From positions 159,492-223,491 of the forward strand of contig QLIY01000140.1 in NCBI GenBank assembly GCA_003260075.1: DNA of 64,000 bases. Direction: 5' to 3'. Positions 26,106-40,100 of this stretch are shown piece after piece. A program made the translations under genes and the position numbers. The DNA is from Phallusia mammillata (taxonomy: Eukaryota; Chordata; Ascidiacea; Phlebobranchia; Ascidiidae). Under the pieces are notes generated by a model that worked only from the letters and a program-made list of their open reading frames with translations, ran no database searches and was not told where the DNA came from. Each line of letters begins with the position of its first letter. The first letter of the stretch is position 1.

Positions 26106-27172
26106 ATGGCACAGGAACAAAATTTTAAAGACCGAATATTTTCTGACGCCGAGTCGTTAGTAAAGGATTTCTTTCCAAAAAAAATTACAGAGTTTGACGA
26201 AATGCTGCTTTGCGAAGATTTCCATTTGGGCAATATCTTCAAACTACGAGAATCAACGGAAAAATCGCTTCACAGTTTGTCAGTGCGGCCTGAGAGTGGA
26301 GAACTGACTTCACAAAACGAGTTTCCATGCAACCAGTTTATAGTGAACCTGGTGGAAAAAATTAAGCCAGAAATAGTTAATTTAATCGAAGCTGTAAACA
26401 CCGTGAAAGTTTGGGTGATGCTTCTGATACCGAAAATCGAGGACGGCAATAACTTCGGCGTAGAGGTGGGCCTTTAAAGCATGTTTTCTTAAGCAGGATT
26501 AACCATTTACTTAAAAGTATTGACTTTGTTATAACTCTATCCAGTGGTGGGATTCAAATTTTTTGTCAGTCAGTTCGCTGATCTCAAAACAACAGTGTTG
26601 GGATTCAAATTTACAGTGGTAAAATTCAAATTTTTGTCAGGCCAACGGCTAACCGGTTCGTTGATCTCATGAAATTTCGTGAGACGGTTCGATAGAAGTG
26701 ATGCGAACCGGCTGAAAGCACTGATTTTATCCAAAATTAGTGAATAGCAGCTGCATGAACAATTTGTGTCTTTGTAGTATTTTGCTTTCTTTAGAGCCAA
26801 TGTTTCAAGTTTTGCTACCGATGGCCTTGTTTTGGGCTTAAAAAAGAAATTAAGATCTAATTTACGCGGTAGGTGCAAGAAGAGACGCTCAACGAGCTAA
26901 AATCAGTCGAGCAAGATTTTGTAGCCAACCAGGAAGAAATTGCCGGTTACTTTCTCGCAAGGGCAAAAGTGGTCAGTCAACTGATCAAAAGGCCAGGAGT
27001 GAAGGACTACTCAAGGTTCCTTGAGGAAGAAGACGAAAAACAGTTCGTTAGCTTGCGACTAATGGTAGCTGAGCTGAGGAATGCCTGCTCGACCATCCAC
27101 GATCTTATCAGCAAAAACATCGATAAAATTAAGTCGCCGAGAAGTAACAGCGGCGTTTCGAGTATTTATTAA
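26106..27172 (+). CDS. PSME3: PA28gamma-like proteasome activator (REG family)
   Basis: Two exons, 26106-26465 and 26873-27172, join in phase 0 to give 219 aa. It resembles PSME3 throughout: FFPKK near the N terminus, the activation-loop block IEDGNNFGVE, then QEET, a long helical bundle with EKQFVSLRLMVAELRN, and a C-terminal tyrosine after a KIKSPRSNSG stretch. Members form heptameric rings that cap the 20S proteasome; PSME3 acts in the nucleus without ubiquitin or ATP. This protein is shorter than the human one (254 aa) because the variable loop between the first two helices is reduced and lacks the basic KKRR-type signal of vertebrate PSME3. The intron holds a hAT MITE. It is divergent from AKAP1 and convergent with EIF4G2. 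Confidence 0.93.
26542..26723. mobile_element. hAT-type MITE in the PSME3 intron
   Basis: Same family as 11839 and 16534, with an internal rearranged repeat near the left end and a degraded right end. Flanks actctatc and attttatc match at 6 of 8. It fills about half of the only intron of PSME3. Confidence 0.75.
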
Positions 27173-27231
27173 AAGCTTTATCTCGTGTTGTGGCTGTATT
27201 TACATTTAGGACGTTGGATTGGGGTTATAAA

Positions 27232-27427
27232 CAGGGGCTGTGGAGTTTTTCAGTAAATTTTCTCTCAATGAAGTCGGAGTCACAGAAATTTTGTAGGACC
27301 CTTTGGAGTCGGAGTTGTGGAAACACATATTGGCTGGAGTCCGGAGTAGTTAAAATGCTCTAACTCCGACTCTAACTACTTTAAAATCAAGCCGGAGTCG
27401 GTAAATCGAACTGACTTCACTGTCCTG
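27232..27427. mobile_element. Small hAT-type element rich in ggagtcgg motifs
   Basis: Begins caggggctgtggag and ends cactgtcctg. Perfect 8-bp duplication gttataaa (27224-27231, 27428-27435). Internal ggagtcggagt and its complement recur several times. Confidence 0.8.
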
Positions 27428-27595
27428 GTTATAAATGACGTTTTCGAAGTCCTCACTAGTGCAATACAGCTTAAATCACTAACAGTAAAGTATGAAAGTT
27501 AGGAAACGTTTTTTTTTGTGTCCAGCATACATCTGCTTTGAACGTTGAGAATGAATCCTTTTCTGCTGCCAAATGACACAGACAGTCACATAAAG

Positions 27596-27818
27596 CAGGG
27601 GTCGGCAACCTTTTTTGCACTACGGACCGTTTTTGCAAGTGAAATTTTATATGCGGACCGCTCTTAAAAAAATACAAATATTTAGCAATAAAAACTCTTA
27701 AATTAGTTTATCATCCCAGAGATACACGGGCAAATTGTTTTGTAACATTTAACCTGAAAAATTGTACGGCCCGGTAACGAACTCCTCGCGGACCGGTACC
27801 GGCTGTTGCCGACCACTG
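27596..27818. mobile_element. hAT-type MITE, TIR caggggtcggcaacc
   Basis: Ends caggggtcggcaacc and gttgccgaccactg. Perfect duplication acataaag (27588-27595, 27819-27826). 223 bp, no coding capacity. Confidence 0.87.
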
Positions 27819-28899
27819 ACATAAAGTATTGGATAACAAAAACTGCAACTAAACATTACAATTCCAAATCCGATTTATTTCAATTCTGCGACGCGGCCAA
27901 TACAAATCTTTTCGACGAGATAAAAACAATGACGTAATGCAACAGGGTTTTGTCTCAAGGGCGCCACCAAGCGGGTAACCCACGAATGAAATTTGTAGGT
28001 AATGCGCCGACGGTGGTAAAAACCTAAGTTTAACTTTGCAACATGGAGCAACGCTATGTCTCTTTTCGCGCAAATAGTGAGTCTTAAGGCCAATTTAGAC
28101 GTGAAAAGGCCTATTAGAAAAGAACATAGATAACACTGGACACCTACACATGCATTTAGTATTTTGACGGCACGCAGAGGCGAACAAAATGGCAACATTA
28201 ACGTTACCTTTTTTGGATCATGCACGGCAAATGATACTTGGCGTCAATTTTGAGCCGTTTGTAAATACTTTTTAGCAAAACAGAGCTACGCAACAATCTC
28301 ATGGATATTTGGCGAAGAAATAAAACGAGGGAATATGTACACTGACTGGCTTATGTGCAACGCTGTAACGAAAATTGTGTACCAGTTTTAAACAGGGATT
28401 TGGCATGTGTGGGTTTAATAAGCTTTCTGGGACAATTTATGGAGAAAACTCGATAATCAAACTTGCATGAACAATTTTAAAAAGTAAAGCGTCATTTCGC
28501 TTCGCATCAAATTTAGGTAACAATCGAACACTTTGACACAAAAAAGCCTTTTCAGTTAATTTATTAGTCCCCAGAAAGAACTTAAAAAACGAATACTTTT
28601 TCGGTACAACAAATCTATGACAGTTTTAAGGATAAGCAGTGCGAAGCATTGTACAGACAAAGCATGCAGTGTTTTTAGGTGTTTAGCGGATGCCTTTAGG
28701 CGAAAAACACACTCCCCAGTAAGGCGGTAAAAATTTGGCGTGCTTGCGACACCATGCGGCGATACTGCGTGTAGGAAAGACGATTTAAAAACATGATTAC
28801 AACTGCGGTAAAAATGTACAAACTCTTTATTTTTTTGGCGCTTCCGCGATTTCCAAGTAAACTTGAATCACGCATGACTTTTTTTATTTTCACACTCAT

Positions 28900-31800
28900 T
28901 CATCCATCTTCCTCATCATCTTCAGTGTCAGCCTCCTCAAGCCAAGTGAGCCAAGAATTGACCTTTTCAAGAACAAAATTCGATAACTGATAGACACAAG
29001 CAATACACTTACTTCAATCTTATAAATTAACAGACTCGTTCCTTGGTGAATAAAGTCTATAATGAACCTTATGCTGGTAGATTTAGTTGATGAAAACAAG
29101 TTATTCATCGTTAAAATTGTTAGATATATTTTTCACCATAACAGCATCATTGGTATCTAGTTAAATAGAATCCCAGCAAAGACCTCAAACAACATACACA
29201 CATATACAGCATACTTATATGTCAAACTAGTATGTCAGGTAAGTCAAAACAAAACCATAAGAATCTATGCATTGTGCGTTGACACAATTTTTAATCTGAA
29301 ACCCCTATGTTTGTTCAAATGCCATTAAAGTACAGTATACCAACTTTAACATTAGACAAACATGATTTTAGGCAAAAATAGAGCTTACTTGGAATAGAGA
29401 TTTTCCCTTTCCTGGATATTCATCATTCACATCTTCTTTCCACTTCAGGAAGATTTCTTCATCTATGATGTCTTCATGGTACAGGAGATCAAATAGACGC
29501 AACATCAGACCTGCAATAGATAAATCAACATTAAAAACACAATCTTTTTTGCCTCATTTCCAGGTGATGTATTTTACCAGTGTATAATATGTTGAAAAAA
29601 GAAACCACTTTCCATAGCATTTATCAATACAAAATATAGTATTTTTTTCAATTAGGGATACTGGACAGAACAAGTATCTTGATAAAGAACAAAACTGTCA
29701 GGAATCTTGTACAGAATGAATGCATTCTATGCACAAATTTAAACAAATATTGTGAGCATTTTTGCAAAGTATACATGTGAAAACAGCTTCAAAAATACCT
29801 CACATACCCATAATAATAAAGGGTGTCTATTAGGGTTTCTCAAATTTGCCACTTTGGCTTATCCCGGGATTCCAGGACAAAAACAACCTTAATCCCAGGA
29901 TCCCGGGATTTTATTCGATTTTTGTCAAATTTAAAACATGTTTGTTTGCTTCATTTTGTATTGTTAGTGGGCCGGCTAAGCATAAATGCATTATGTTCAC
30001 GAAGCCGCCATAGAGCTGCCTGTTATATTCCAAGTTTAAAAATATTTTTAAAATTAATTATTATTTTTTTTGTTAATTGAAATCAGTTTTTGATTAGGGC
30101 GGTTGATGAGTCCAATTTAGTTCAACTCATCATGTTCCACTGGGTTGGGGCAATGCCGATCAAGTTTTTTGCTCAGGGAAACAAAGCTACCGAGATAGGA
30201 TTAGAACCCACAACCTAGTGACACAAGTCGATGGCGCTATAACCACTCGGCCGTCTTGGAATTTTTAAAGAGAGAGCTATAATGCGAATTTGACAAACTA
30301 AATAGCTATAACGTGGGTTCTAACACTGTTGTAATGTTCGCAACAACAGAATTATTTATCATTCCTGTTTGAATTGTTACATGAAACCTCGGGAAATCCT
30401 TTAATTCACGGAAACCCTGTGGGTTTCGCAGCCCTGGTTGAAGAGTGCAACTTAAAAAGCAATCAATTTTTGTCCCGGGATAGAATTTTTTGCCGAAATT
30501 GTCCGGGATCCCGGGAAAGAAACTCTAGTGTCTATGGTGCAAGTAGTAACATTACAAGATAGTTAGTAGTAGGAATGAGCCAAAACTGCAAATATTTTGT
30601 TTGGTTGAACCAGAAGAATCTCACATTTATGCTCGGTGCTCGGCCCAGCATGCTGTATTGTGATGTCACAAACATACCCAATCCAATGTTAGTTATGTAA
30701 CTTTCCAATGTCCCTTATGTCAACAGCGGTGAAAGCTGTACAGTATGCTTTTTTCCACTTTAACACATTCAAATAACAGTCATTTTTGTTCTTGGATACC
30801 CTTTCAAACACTAGTTTTATATGTTGGCAGGGAATGAATACGCAAACTTAATGCTCGGGTCAGTTTGTGCAAATGCTTGGCCGAGCACAAAGCATAAAAA
30901 ACAGTGATGCTTGATATGAAGTTTTTTGGTTCTGACTTGGCTCGGCCTAGCCAATTCCTAGTGAGTAGTAAAATGTACTCATTTATGATACATACAAGCT
31001 CTCAGTCTCACAGTTTTAAAAACCACTGCTGTGAAACATGCACAAAGCACTCACCTTTCGGAAACTTAGCTCCATGACAAAATACTTGTACAGCATAGAG
31101 GGCTCGCAATTGAAGGTCAGGTTTGTCATGAATAAACTTCTGCAAGACAACCTTAATCCCGGACAGCAGAGCCTTCTCTTTCTCCTGTACCTCTTTAGTG
31201 ACAGCCAGTGACCGATCGATCTCAGGTGCAAGACTAGCATTCTTAGTGATGTGTTGAAGGCAGCTGAAAAGGGAAACATTGTTATTAATTAGATGCCCAG
31301 AATAAACAAAAATGTTTCTTTTGTCTGTTAGTTGAATGTACATTTGATTAAAGCAGCATAATTAGTATTTTGTTCAAAAATATTGGACAATCTGTGTTTA
31401 TCTCATACATAAGCCTATCATTTTGCGCGCACTGCCACTGATTCGTGGACCAGCAGTCGACAAAAACTGTTTAAACAACTAAGATGAACATACACAGACT
31501 GGCGGCCCCTACTATTAAGCATACAAGTGCAGCACAAGAGGCAGGTAACTGTGCTTGCGATTTGGTTTTCAGCGGGGTTTACCACCAAGCCTGTGTAGCT
31601 CAGTCAGTAGAGAGTGCCAGCCCTCGCAAAGCTTCCGTTATCAGATTAAATACCACTGCAGGCTAGATTTTTGTTGCCCATGCCGTGCCATATTTCGGAA
31701 AGCTTGGGGGACCAAATTAATTTAATTTTACTTTTTCAATGACTTACTCTAAACGTTTTACACAATACTTAAAACATACACAGAAATTTACCTGGTAATT

Positions 31801-34800
31801 AAAACACTTATAAAACCAGGATCTGAGTGAAGGTCTTGGTCCACATTTTCCTTTATCCACCGATACACAACTTGTGGTGTTGCATCAGTATCAAGTTGAG
31901 CTGCAAGTCTTGCTTCCATGTGCAAAAGTGGGAAGAGAAATGAGAGATTTTTCATCTCAAGAATCTCTAGCATGCTTGCTTTGTTTTGTGACACCTCTGC
32001 AAAAAACAAGTGAGAACATAATGTTTTTTGTCACAACAGAATTAGCAATCCTTTTGTTAAGGGTTGCTCTTTGATATGAAACCCCTGGCAGGTGGCAACC
32101 TTAAGGTGACTTTTCAGAAATTTTAAACCAGTGGTTCCTGGCTGGGGAGAAATTTTAATCCTTGAGGAAAGGGGGGGGGGTGAACATAATGTTTTTTGTC
32201 ACAACAGAATTAGCAATCCTTTTGTTAGGGGTTGCTCTTTGATATGAAACCCCTGACAGGTGCCAACCATAAGGTGACTTTTTAGAAATTTTAAACCAGT
32301 GGTTCCCAACCGGGGAAAAATTTTAATATATACTTGAGGAAAGGAATTTACTTTCATTTTTACATGTGGTTTGCAAAGAGGGACCTTAGCTGTGAAAATA
32401 TGACCGTGAAGTTGATAGAATACCCAATTTTATTTGATCTTTGTATGGTTTAGCACAGTGGTTCTCAATCTTATGTGCATCGCGTACCACCTGACTACTT
32501 TTTTAGATCGCTACATGCCACCTTGGTCAGGCCTACCATACATTCTCTTTTTGAAGGACATATCCTCCTTTTTAACCAAAACCAAGTTGTCCTCCGAGGA
32601 CAAGAAAAAATGCCCAAATATCTTTTTAATGTGACAATTATGCCTTTGAAAACAGTCAAATATACATCTTCAGCTCAATTTTTTAGAGAAAAGGTTGGTT
32701 TTCCTTTTTTGAAAATAGGGCCTATACAAGCTGTTTTTGGTGTTGTGATGTGATAAACGTTAAACTTTATCCAAACTATTGTATATCGTCTAATTTCTGA
32801 AACTTATATTTTTTTAGGGGCCTTGAAGTATTTATTTATGTTCTTTTCAACAATGTGTCCCCCTTTTGGGGGATGGAAATATGGTAGGCCTAATAACCTT
32901 GGTTCCAAACCGTTTTGTAGTCACAGATCCCTTTTATAAATTTAAAGTCTGCTGACCTCCAGCGTAATTTACCGCAGGTCTTTTTATGTTTCATGTTTCT
33001 TGCATTATATTATATGTTATTATTACGCTTTTGAAGCATTTTAATTCACCTTCACAGCATGTTTCTGTATTGTGGCGGTTAATACAACAAATCGGTACAT
33101 TTTCTGGTATATATAAGTTGACACAACACTTGTCCTATAAAGTCTTTTGTCCGTGTGTGTTAAGATGTCACGCAATAGGAAAAACAATCACAAAAAGTAA
33201 TTGTTCTTGGCCCAATTAAGGTGTGATAAACAGTTTGCACTTGAATGCAGGATTGTAAAAACGGTGGAAAAACTTAAATGTAGTTTTCTGTTGGTTAATG
33301 AAACTAAACATATTTATCTTCACGGACCCCCTGAAGGGGGGGGGGCACCGACCCCTTGGGGCCCATTTTCGACCTAACTAGCATATTTAGCAATTTCAAA
33401 AGACTCCCAAACCAAGACTGATCAGTTGAGGTGCAGTTTTAAATCGGGCTTAAGTTAGGGATCGGGGGGGGGGACCCCTTGGGGCCCATTTTCGACCTGA
33501 CTAGCATATTTAGCAATTTCAAAAGACTCCCAAACCAGGACTGATCAGTTGAGGTGCAGTTTTAAATCGGGCTTAAGTTAGGGATCACAGAAATCTACTC
33601 GCGTACCACCTGAAAAGTTCCGGCATACCACTAGTGGTAGACATACCACAGTTTGAGAACCACTGGTTTAGCATCTGCTTTCTGGTCTACTGGGGAGGAA
33701 TGAAAATGTTTTGAATTGTTGTACATAAAGGTTGGGATTTGGGAACCACTGGTTTTAACAATTGGTTGTTGTTAGTTGGTTGACATAATAGGTTTTTTCA
33801 AAGCGGCCTACATAATTTTCTCATAACAAATATTGTTGGGCGCCATGTGAAAGATTGCTGACCCCTGCTATGTAAAAACTTTCTGTTACCTGGCATCATT
33901 TTCAGCATTTCTACTTTGCTTTCCGTGAACACATTTGACAGCCAATCACGTCCATGTATTTTAGTCAGGTGCTGCAGCATCAGAAGGAACAGAGGGAAAT
34001 GGTAGCCCCCTTCCAATCCCTTTGCTATCTCATCTAGTGTGATGATGTCATGTGACATAGCATGACTCAGCAAGGACGCCATCAGTGACTTAATTCTTGG
34101 AAAATCGGATTCAAGATCTTTAAACTTTTCAAACAGCTCAGTGACGGCCTGTGAAAAATTTTAAAAATACAAAGTTTTTAAACATATACAAGCTATTGCT
34201 GCCAGGCATATTATCAAGTTTATAGAGTTCTTCTGGCAATTGTAATTTTTATTCCGACGTTTTGGAGTCCTATACAGGTCGCCTTTATTAGGGTAAATAA
34301 CACTGAATTCCTGTAGTGCAGAGTAAGATAAACAAAGGAATAAGGGGGGGGGGTTGTAATTTTTATTCCGACATTTTGGAGTCCTATACAGGTCGCCTTT
34401 ATTAGGGTAATAACACTGAATTCCTGTAGTGCAGAGTAAGATAAACAAAGGAATAAAGAATTAAACACAAGCTTTCCTAATCTTTGCAATAAAAGTTAGT
34501 TTCATAGCAAAACATTGGCATTTATTTCGGCAAGGTCATTTTGGGTGGTGATGTACACAAAATAAGGTCATAAGAATAACATTGAAAAAATGAAAATACA
34601 TTCTGAATCCATTTAGATGCCAAATCAAAGCAAAGTAAAGATTTAGTCAATATTGTGTATTGTAAAATAAGAAACATATCTTTTGGTAAACCCTGCTTCA
34701 AGTTAGATATTGTGTGACATAACCTACCTCTTGTAAATTTTCTTCCAATAAAACTCCATCTGATAACAATACTTTCATAATACTGCACATTTTATCTCGA

Positions 34801-37120
34801 TCGGAATCTGAGCCATTTATAGAATGCATGAAAAGTTTTCCACACACCAGGGTCATATGTCTGAAAAAAATGTTTAACAGTTAATTATATGCAGATAGGT
34901 ATAAAACCATCTAGCAGTAACGTATTTGATTTGGTTGGACCATTAATAATAAAAGTTTCACAATATCTAAGCTATTGCTGCTATAGGCATAATATCAAGT
35001 TTATAGAGCTCTTCTGGCAATTGTATTTTTATAGTTTCACAAATTATTGATGTTTTTTTGTCTTTTTTGACAAGTTTTAAAAATAAGTTGTGTGTGATAA
35101 ATTAGCAGCTGAATATGCAATATAGTGACTGATTTAGCATTTTTCACTCTGATAATTCCCATAGTCATGACATATTGACCCTGAATCGCTGCAGTCCTTT
35201 GCTTTACTTTACACGGAAATTTCATTACTAAGGAGATTTGCTCTGTAATAAACTGACTTTGCTTCCCTATTAAGCAAAATATTGCACTTACTTTTTAGGT
35301 ATTTTTGCTGCTTTTATTTTGGCATGAAGTTCCTCTTTTTTGTCATTAAGTAGCAAAAAATCAATCAGTTCAATCACCTCCTTTTCATTCATTACAATCT
35401 TTTTTGCTTTGCTTTTCTCAAAATTTGGGTTTGAGTTTGATTTCCGGATTGGCTGATTCTATATACACACAACCGAGCATTAAATCAAACTTCTGTAGGG
35501 GAAAGGTATCAAAATTTTCAAATTTGCAGGCACCAGTAATACTTGCAACCTTACTATGCATGGCATCTGTGTTTACAATGGGATAATGCACTGTGAGCAC
35601 AAATTATTCAACAAAAATGTTTTGAGTGGCACTCTACCTGAGCTCTGTCTAATACATGTTGATATGGGGGCTGGAAAGTGTCTGCAGTTGCTGGAGTGAT
35701 GGGGTTTGGTTTAACATTTGTAGGGGACCCCCGAAAGCTGTTCTTTGGCGAGTAGCTCCTGTTGGTGGAATTGGTTGCAGAGCTATAAGTTGGTTTGCCT
35801 TGGGGTTGGTCTGGAACCTTGGCAGTGTTTGAAACCGGATTAGTATGACCTGCAAAACATGAATGGTATTGAGAATGCTTTGTTAGTTTTTGTTGAGTTT
35901 TACATAAACACATGTACATTGCATAAAAACTAATCGGGATGGGCCGAGTCAAGCCAGAACCCGAGTACTTGGTACAGAGCATCGCTGTTTGAGTTTGTGT
36001 ATTCATGACATACGAAACTTGTGTTTGAAAGGGCATCCAAGAACAAAATGACTGTTTTTTAATGAATTGGATGGTTGAGAAACACATATTTCTGGGGCCT
36101 GTACAGATACACCGTTGATCATGTAAGGGCCCTTGAAAAGCTCAAAAACTAGTGTGGAATTGGGAATGTTTGTGCCGTCAAATTGCAACGAGCGTGCGCG
36201 GCTGAGCACTGAATGTTAACATGAGATGCTCAGCGTTCAAGCAAGAAGAACAATTACAGTATTGACCCACCCCTTCTAACTAATGCATAGAGGCATGATT
36301 TGTGAAGGAAAAGAGATGAATCTTTGTAAGAGATTTAATTAACATGAAAAATCCTCACCTAAATCGCCATCTGTTGATGAGTCATGGTTGTTTGCATGGC
36401 GATGTTTCATGAATCTGGGAGGCAACACTCTACCTTGCTCTGTGCAAATAAAAGTCATACCTTGTTTATTGATCTACAAATACTCAAAAAATTGAAATTG
36501 TGAAATAAAACTAGAAAGGTTTCTTATAATTTATATATACATATTTATTTTATATTTACCTATTTTTACCAGGTATTTGTTTCTGCAACGATTATGACTC
36601 CACACACATATTCATGCAAATTGGGGGGGGGGGAGGGAAAGGCATAAAAATTTTCAAATTTGCAGGCACCGGTAATACTTGGTTTACAATGGGATAATGC
36701 ACTGTGAGCACAAATTATTCAACAAAAATGGGGGGGGGGTGGATTAGTATAACCTGAAAAAACGGAATGTTTATGCTTTGTAAGTTTTACATAAATGCAT
36801 GTACACTGTATTTAAACTAATAGGGAGAACCTTAGCACACAGGACCGAACATCACAGTTTTTGATGCTCGCAGCTTGAAATTGTATATTTATTCCCTGCT
36901 AACAAACAAACTAGTGTTCGAAAGGGCATCCCAGAACAAAAATGACTTTTTATTTTAAATGCAATAGATGGTGGAAAAACCTGTACTTGGATGGCCTGTA
37001 CACATAATACACCGCTTGTAATGTAAGGGACCTTGGAAAGCTACAAAACACAAAGAGCTGAGCGTTAACATGAGATGTTTGGTGTTTGACCAAACAGAAC
37101 ATTTGCAGTTTTGGCCCAAA

Positions 37121-37168
<48 letters not shown>

Positions 37169-40100
37169 TGATTTGTGAAGGAAAAGAGATGAATCTTTGT
37201 GAGAGATTTAATTAACATGAAAAATCCTCACCTAAATCACCATCTGTTGATGAGTCATGGTTGTTTGCATGGCGATGTTTCATGAATCTGGGAGGCAACA
37301 CTCTACCTTGCTCTGTGCAAATAAAAGTCACATCTCGTTTATTGATCTACAAATACCTTAGCAATGTTTTGCCAATATCAAGAATTGAAATTGTGAAATA
37401 AAACTGGAAAGGTTTCTTATAATTTATACATATTGTTTTTATATTTACCTATTTTTACCAGGTTTTTGTTTCTGCAACGATTATGACTCCACACACATAT
37501 TCATGCAAATTGTTTCACAACATTAGACGGGATGCAATCTTTGTAGATTTAAAAGGACAATTTCAAAAAAGGATTGTTGCGTAAAAAAAACTTTACAACT
37601 TCCAGTCCCTTTTACACCATTAACATAATTTTCAAGTAAAGGACTTAACATTCTTACAGCTGGATAAAAAAACTAGTGGCTGAATCCCAAAGGTCTAATA
37701 CAGACATTTTTTCAACACTTAGCCAGTACTTACTTGCTTTTGAAGGCTTATTAGTTTCACTAAGAGTTTCAGAAGGCACAACATTTGGGTGTCTGATGTA
37801 TGAAGGAGTCATGCTGGTTGGTTGGGCATAGCCCTGGTTAGGGTAATGCACAGGGTATCCGTTATACATAGGCTGCTGTTGCTGGTATTGTGCTGGAGGC
37901 ATGTATGCTTGTTGCATGTGATTGTTGTTATGTTGGTTCATGTATGGGGGAATAAACTGGCCCGGGACAGCGGTTGGTTTGGTCACTCGCTTTTCCTTGG
38001 ATCCTGAAGTAAGTGTATGTGGCGAAATAAAATTACATGTAAATATATATATGTATGTATTTATACTATTGTATCAGTTGTTGGTAGGACTTTTTATTAG
38101 TAAAATGGAATGTTCAGTCCTACAGACAAAGACATTATCTATTAGCTGGTAGTATGAATGGAAAAGTACATATTATTCACTAAATGTTTTTTGTAAGAAA
38201 AATTGTATTCATAACACAACAGCCCCTGAAGAAAAAAAAGTTTAGGACGCCATTTATTACATGATGTAAAACACATTTTTGAGGGGACAAAAAGCCCAAA
38301 CAGTTCAACAAACATTGGTTGCACCAAGTATTAAACCAAAACTGTTCAAATTAAATCACTTAACCATATTGTATATTATTTTAGTCACTGTGGACCACAA
38401 AACATACCATTCAGACTTGGTGGTGAACTAAAGAAATCAAAATCCCTTCCTGGACTTGTAGGTTCCCCATTGCTTAGTGGGACAGAGGGTGGTGATGATG
38501 GCATTCCAAAACCATCTGTCATGTGAACAAAGAAATTGGGTTTACACTAAATTGTTTGTGTATTATTCAATATAATTTAGGAAATGTTTAAACACGGTAT
38601 ATAAGTCAAAGGAACATTTGAAATAAGCAACAAGAACTGGGGGGGGGGGTGCACTGGGTATCCGTTATACATGGGCTGCTGTTGTTGGTATTGTGCTGGA
38701 GGCATGTATGCTTGTTGCATGTGATTGTTGTTATGTTGGTTCATGTATGGGGGAATAAACTGGCCCGGGACAGCTGTTTGTTTGGTCACTCGCTTTTCCT
38801 TGGATCCTGAAGTAAGTGTATGTGGCGAAATAAAATTACATGTAAATATATATATATATATATGTATTTATACTATTGTATCAGTTGTTGGTAAGACTTT
38901 TATTAGTAAAATGTAATGTTTAGTTCTGTAGACAAAGACATTATCTATTAGCTGGTAGTATGAATGGAAAAGTACATATTATTCACTAAATGTATTTTGC
39001 AAGAAAATTTGTATTCATTACACAACAGCCCCTGATGAAAAAAAAGTTTAGGACGCCATTTATTAAATGATGTAAAACACATTTTTTAGGGGACAAAAAG
39101 CCCAAACGGTTCAACAAACATTGGTTGCATCAAGTATTAAACCAAAACTGTTCAAATTAAATCACTAAACCATATTGTATAGTATTTTTGTCAATGTGGA
39201 CCACAAGACATACCATTCAGACTTGGTGGTGAACTGAAGAAATCAAAATCCCTTCCTGGACTTGTAGGTTCCCCATTGCTTAGTGGGGGGGGGGTTTTTG
39301 TAAGAAAAATTGTATTCATAACACAACAGCCCCTGAAGAAAAAAAAGTTTAGGACGCCATTTATTACATGATGTAAAACACATTTTTGAGGGGACAAAAA
39401 GCCCAAACAGTTCAACAAACATTGGTTGCACCAAGTATTAAACCAAAACTGTTCAAATTAAATCACTTAACCATATTGTATATTATTTTAGTCACTGTGG
39501 ACCACAAAACATACCATTCAGACTTGGTGGTGAACTAAAGAAATCAAAATCCCTTCCTGGACTTGTAGGTTCCCCATTGCTTAGTGGGACAGAGGGTGGT
39601 GATGATGGCATTCCAAAACCATCTGTCATATGAACAAAGAAATTGGGTTTACAAAAAATGTTTGTGCATTATGAAACATAGTTTTAGATATATATCTTCA
39701 ATGTGTTAACCCGCTAAACAAACCAACATAGCATCTGGTATTATCCAAATACTATTGTTGCATTGTTACCACCAGAAACATAGCTTTTCTCTACATGGAC
39801 ATAGTAATTTAAACTTTCACATTTTTGGGGCCTGTGGATGAGTTGCTGGTTTAAAATTTATAATGCACAATATAAAGCACCTGTCAGCCATATGCGAAAA
39901 TTTTAAAAAAGTTTGAAGCACTCTTTCTGGACAAAACAGGTCACACAAACACACAGTAAACAGAAAGAAATTAAGAATGACAGGGTATGTTGTAGGTTTC
40001 AAGCTTATCCAAGATCACTGCACGACCACATTGCATTGAAAAGGGCATAAAACATGAAATTGCAGTAGCTACCAAGTTTTCAACACAAGCCTTCAAGTGA

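Larger units (their letters stand above)
27173..28899. other. Spacer between convergent PSME3 and EIF4G2
   Basis: No coding exon recognised. It holds two small hAT-type elements (27232-27427, 27596-27818). Reverse-strand aataaa signals near 28824-28829 and 28880-28886 lie within 80 bp of the EIF4G2 stop codon and probably set its 3' end. The rest looks unique and non-coding. Confidence 0.6.
32297..33751. mobile_element. hAT-type element with ends cagtggttcccaac / gggaaccactg, hosting another
   Basis: Flanks ttttaaac and gttttaac match at 6 of 8. Most of its length is the nested 32456-33665 element. In an EIF4G2 intron. Confidence 0.7.

Noticed and set aside
31590-31670. Possible tRNA gene
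   Set aside because: The A-box/D-arm is good, but the B box is weak and no acceptor stem pairs; treated as a SINE fragment.
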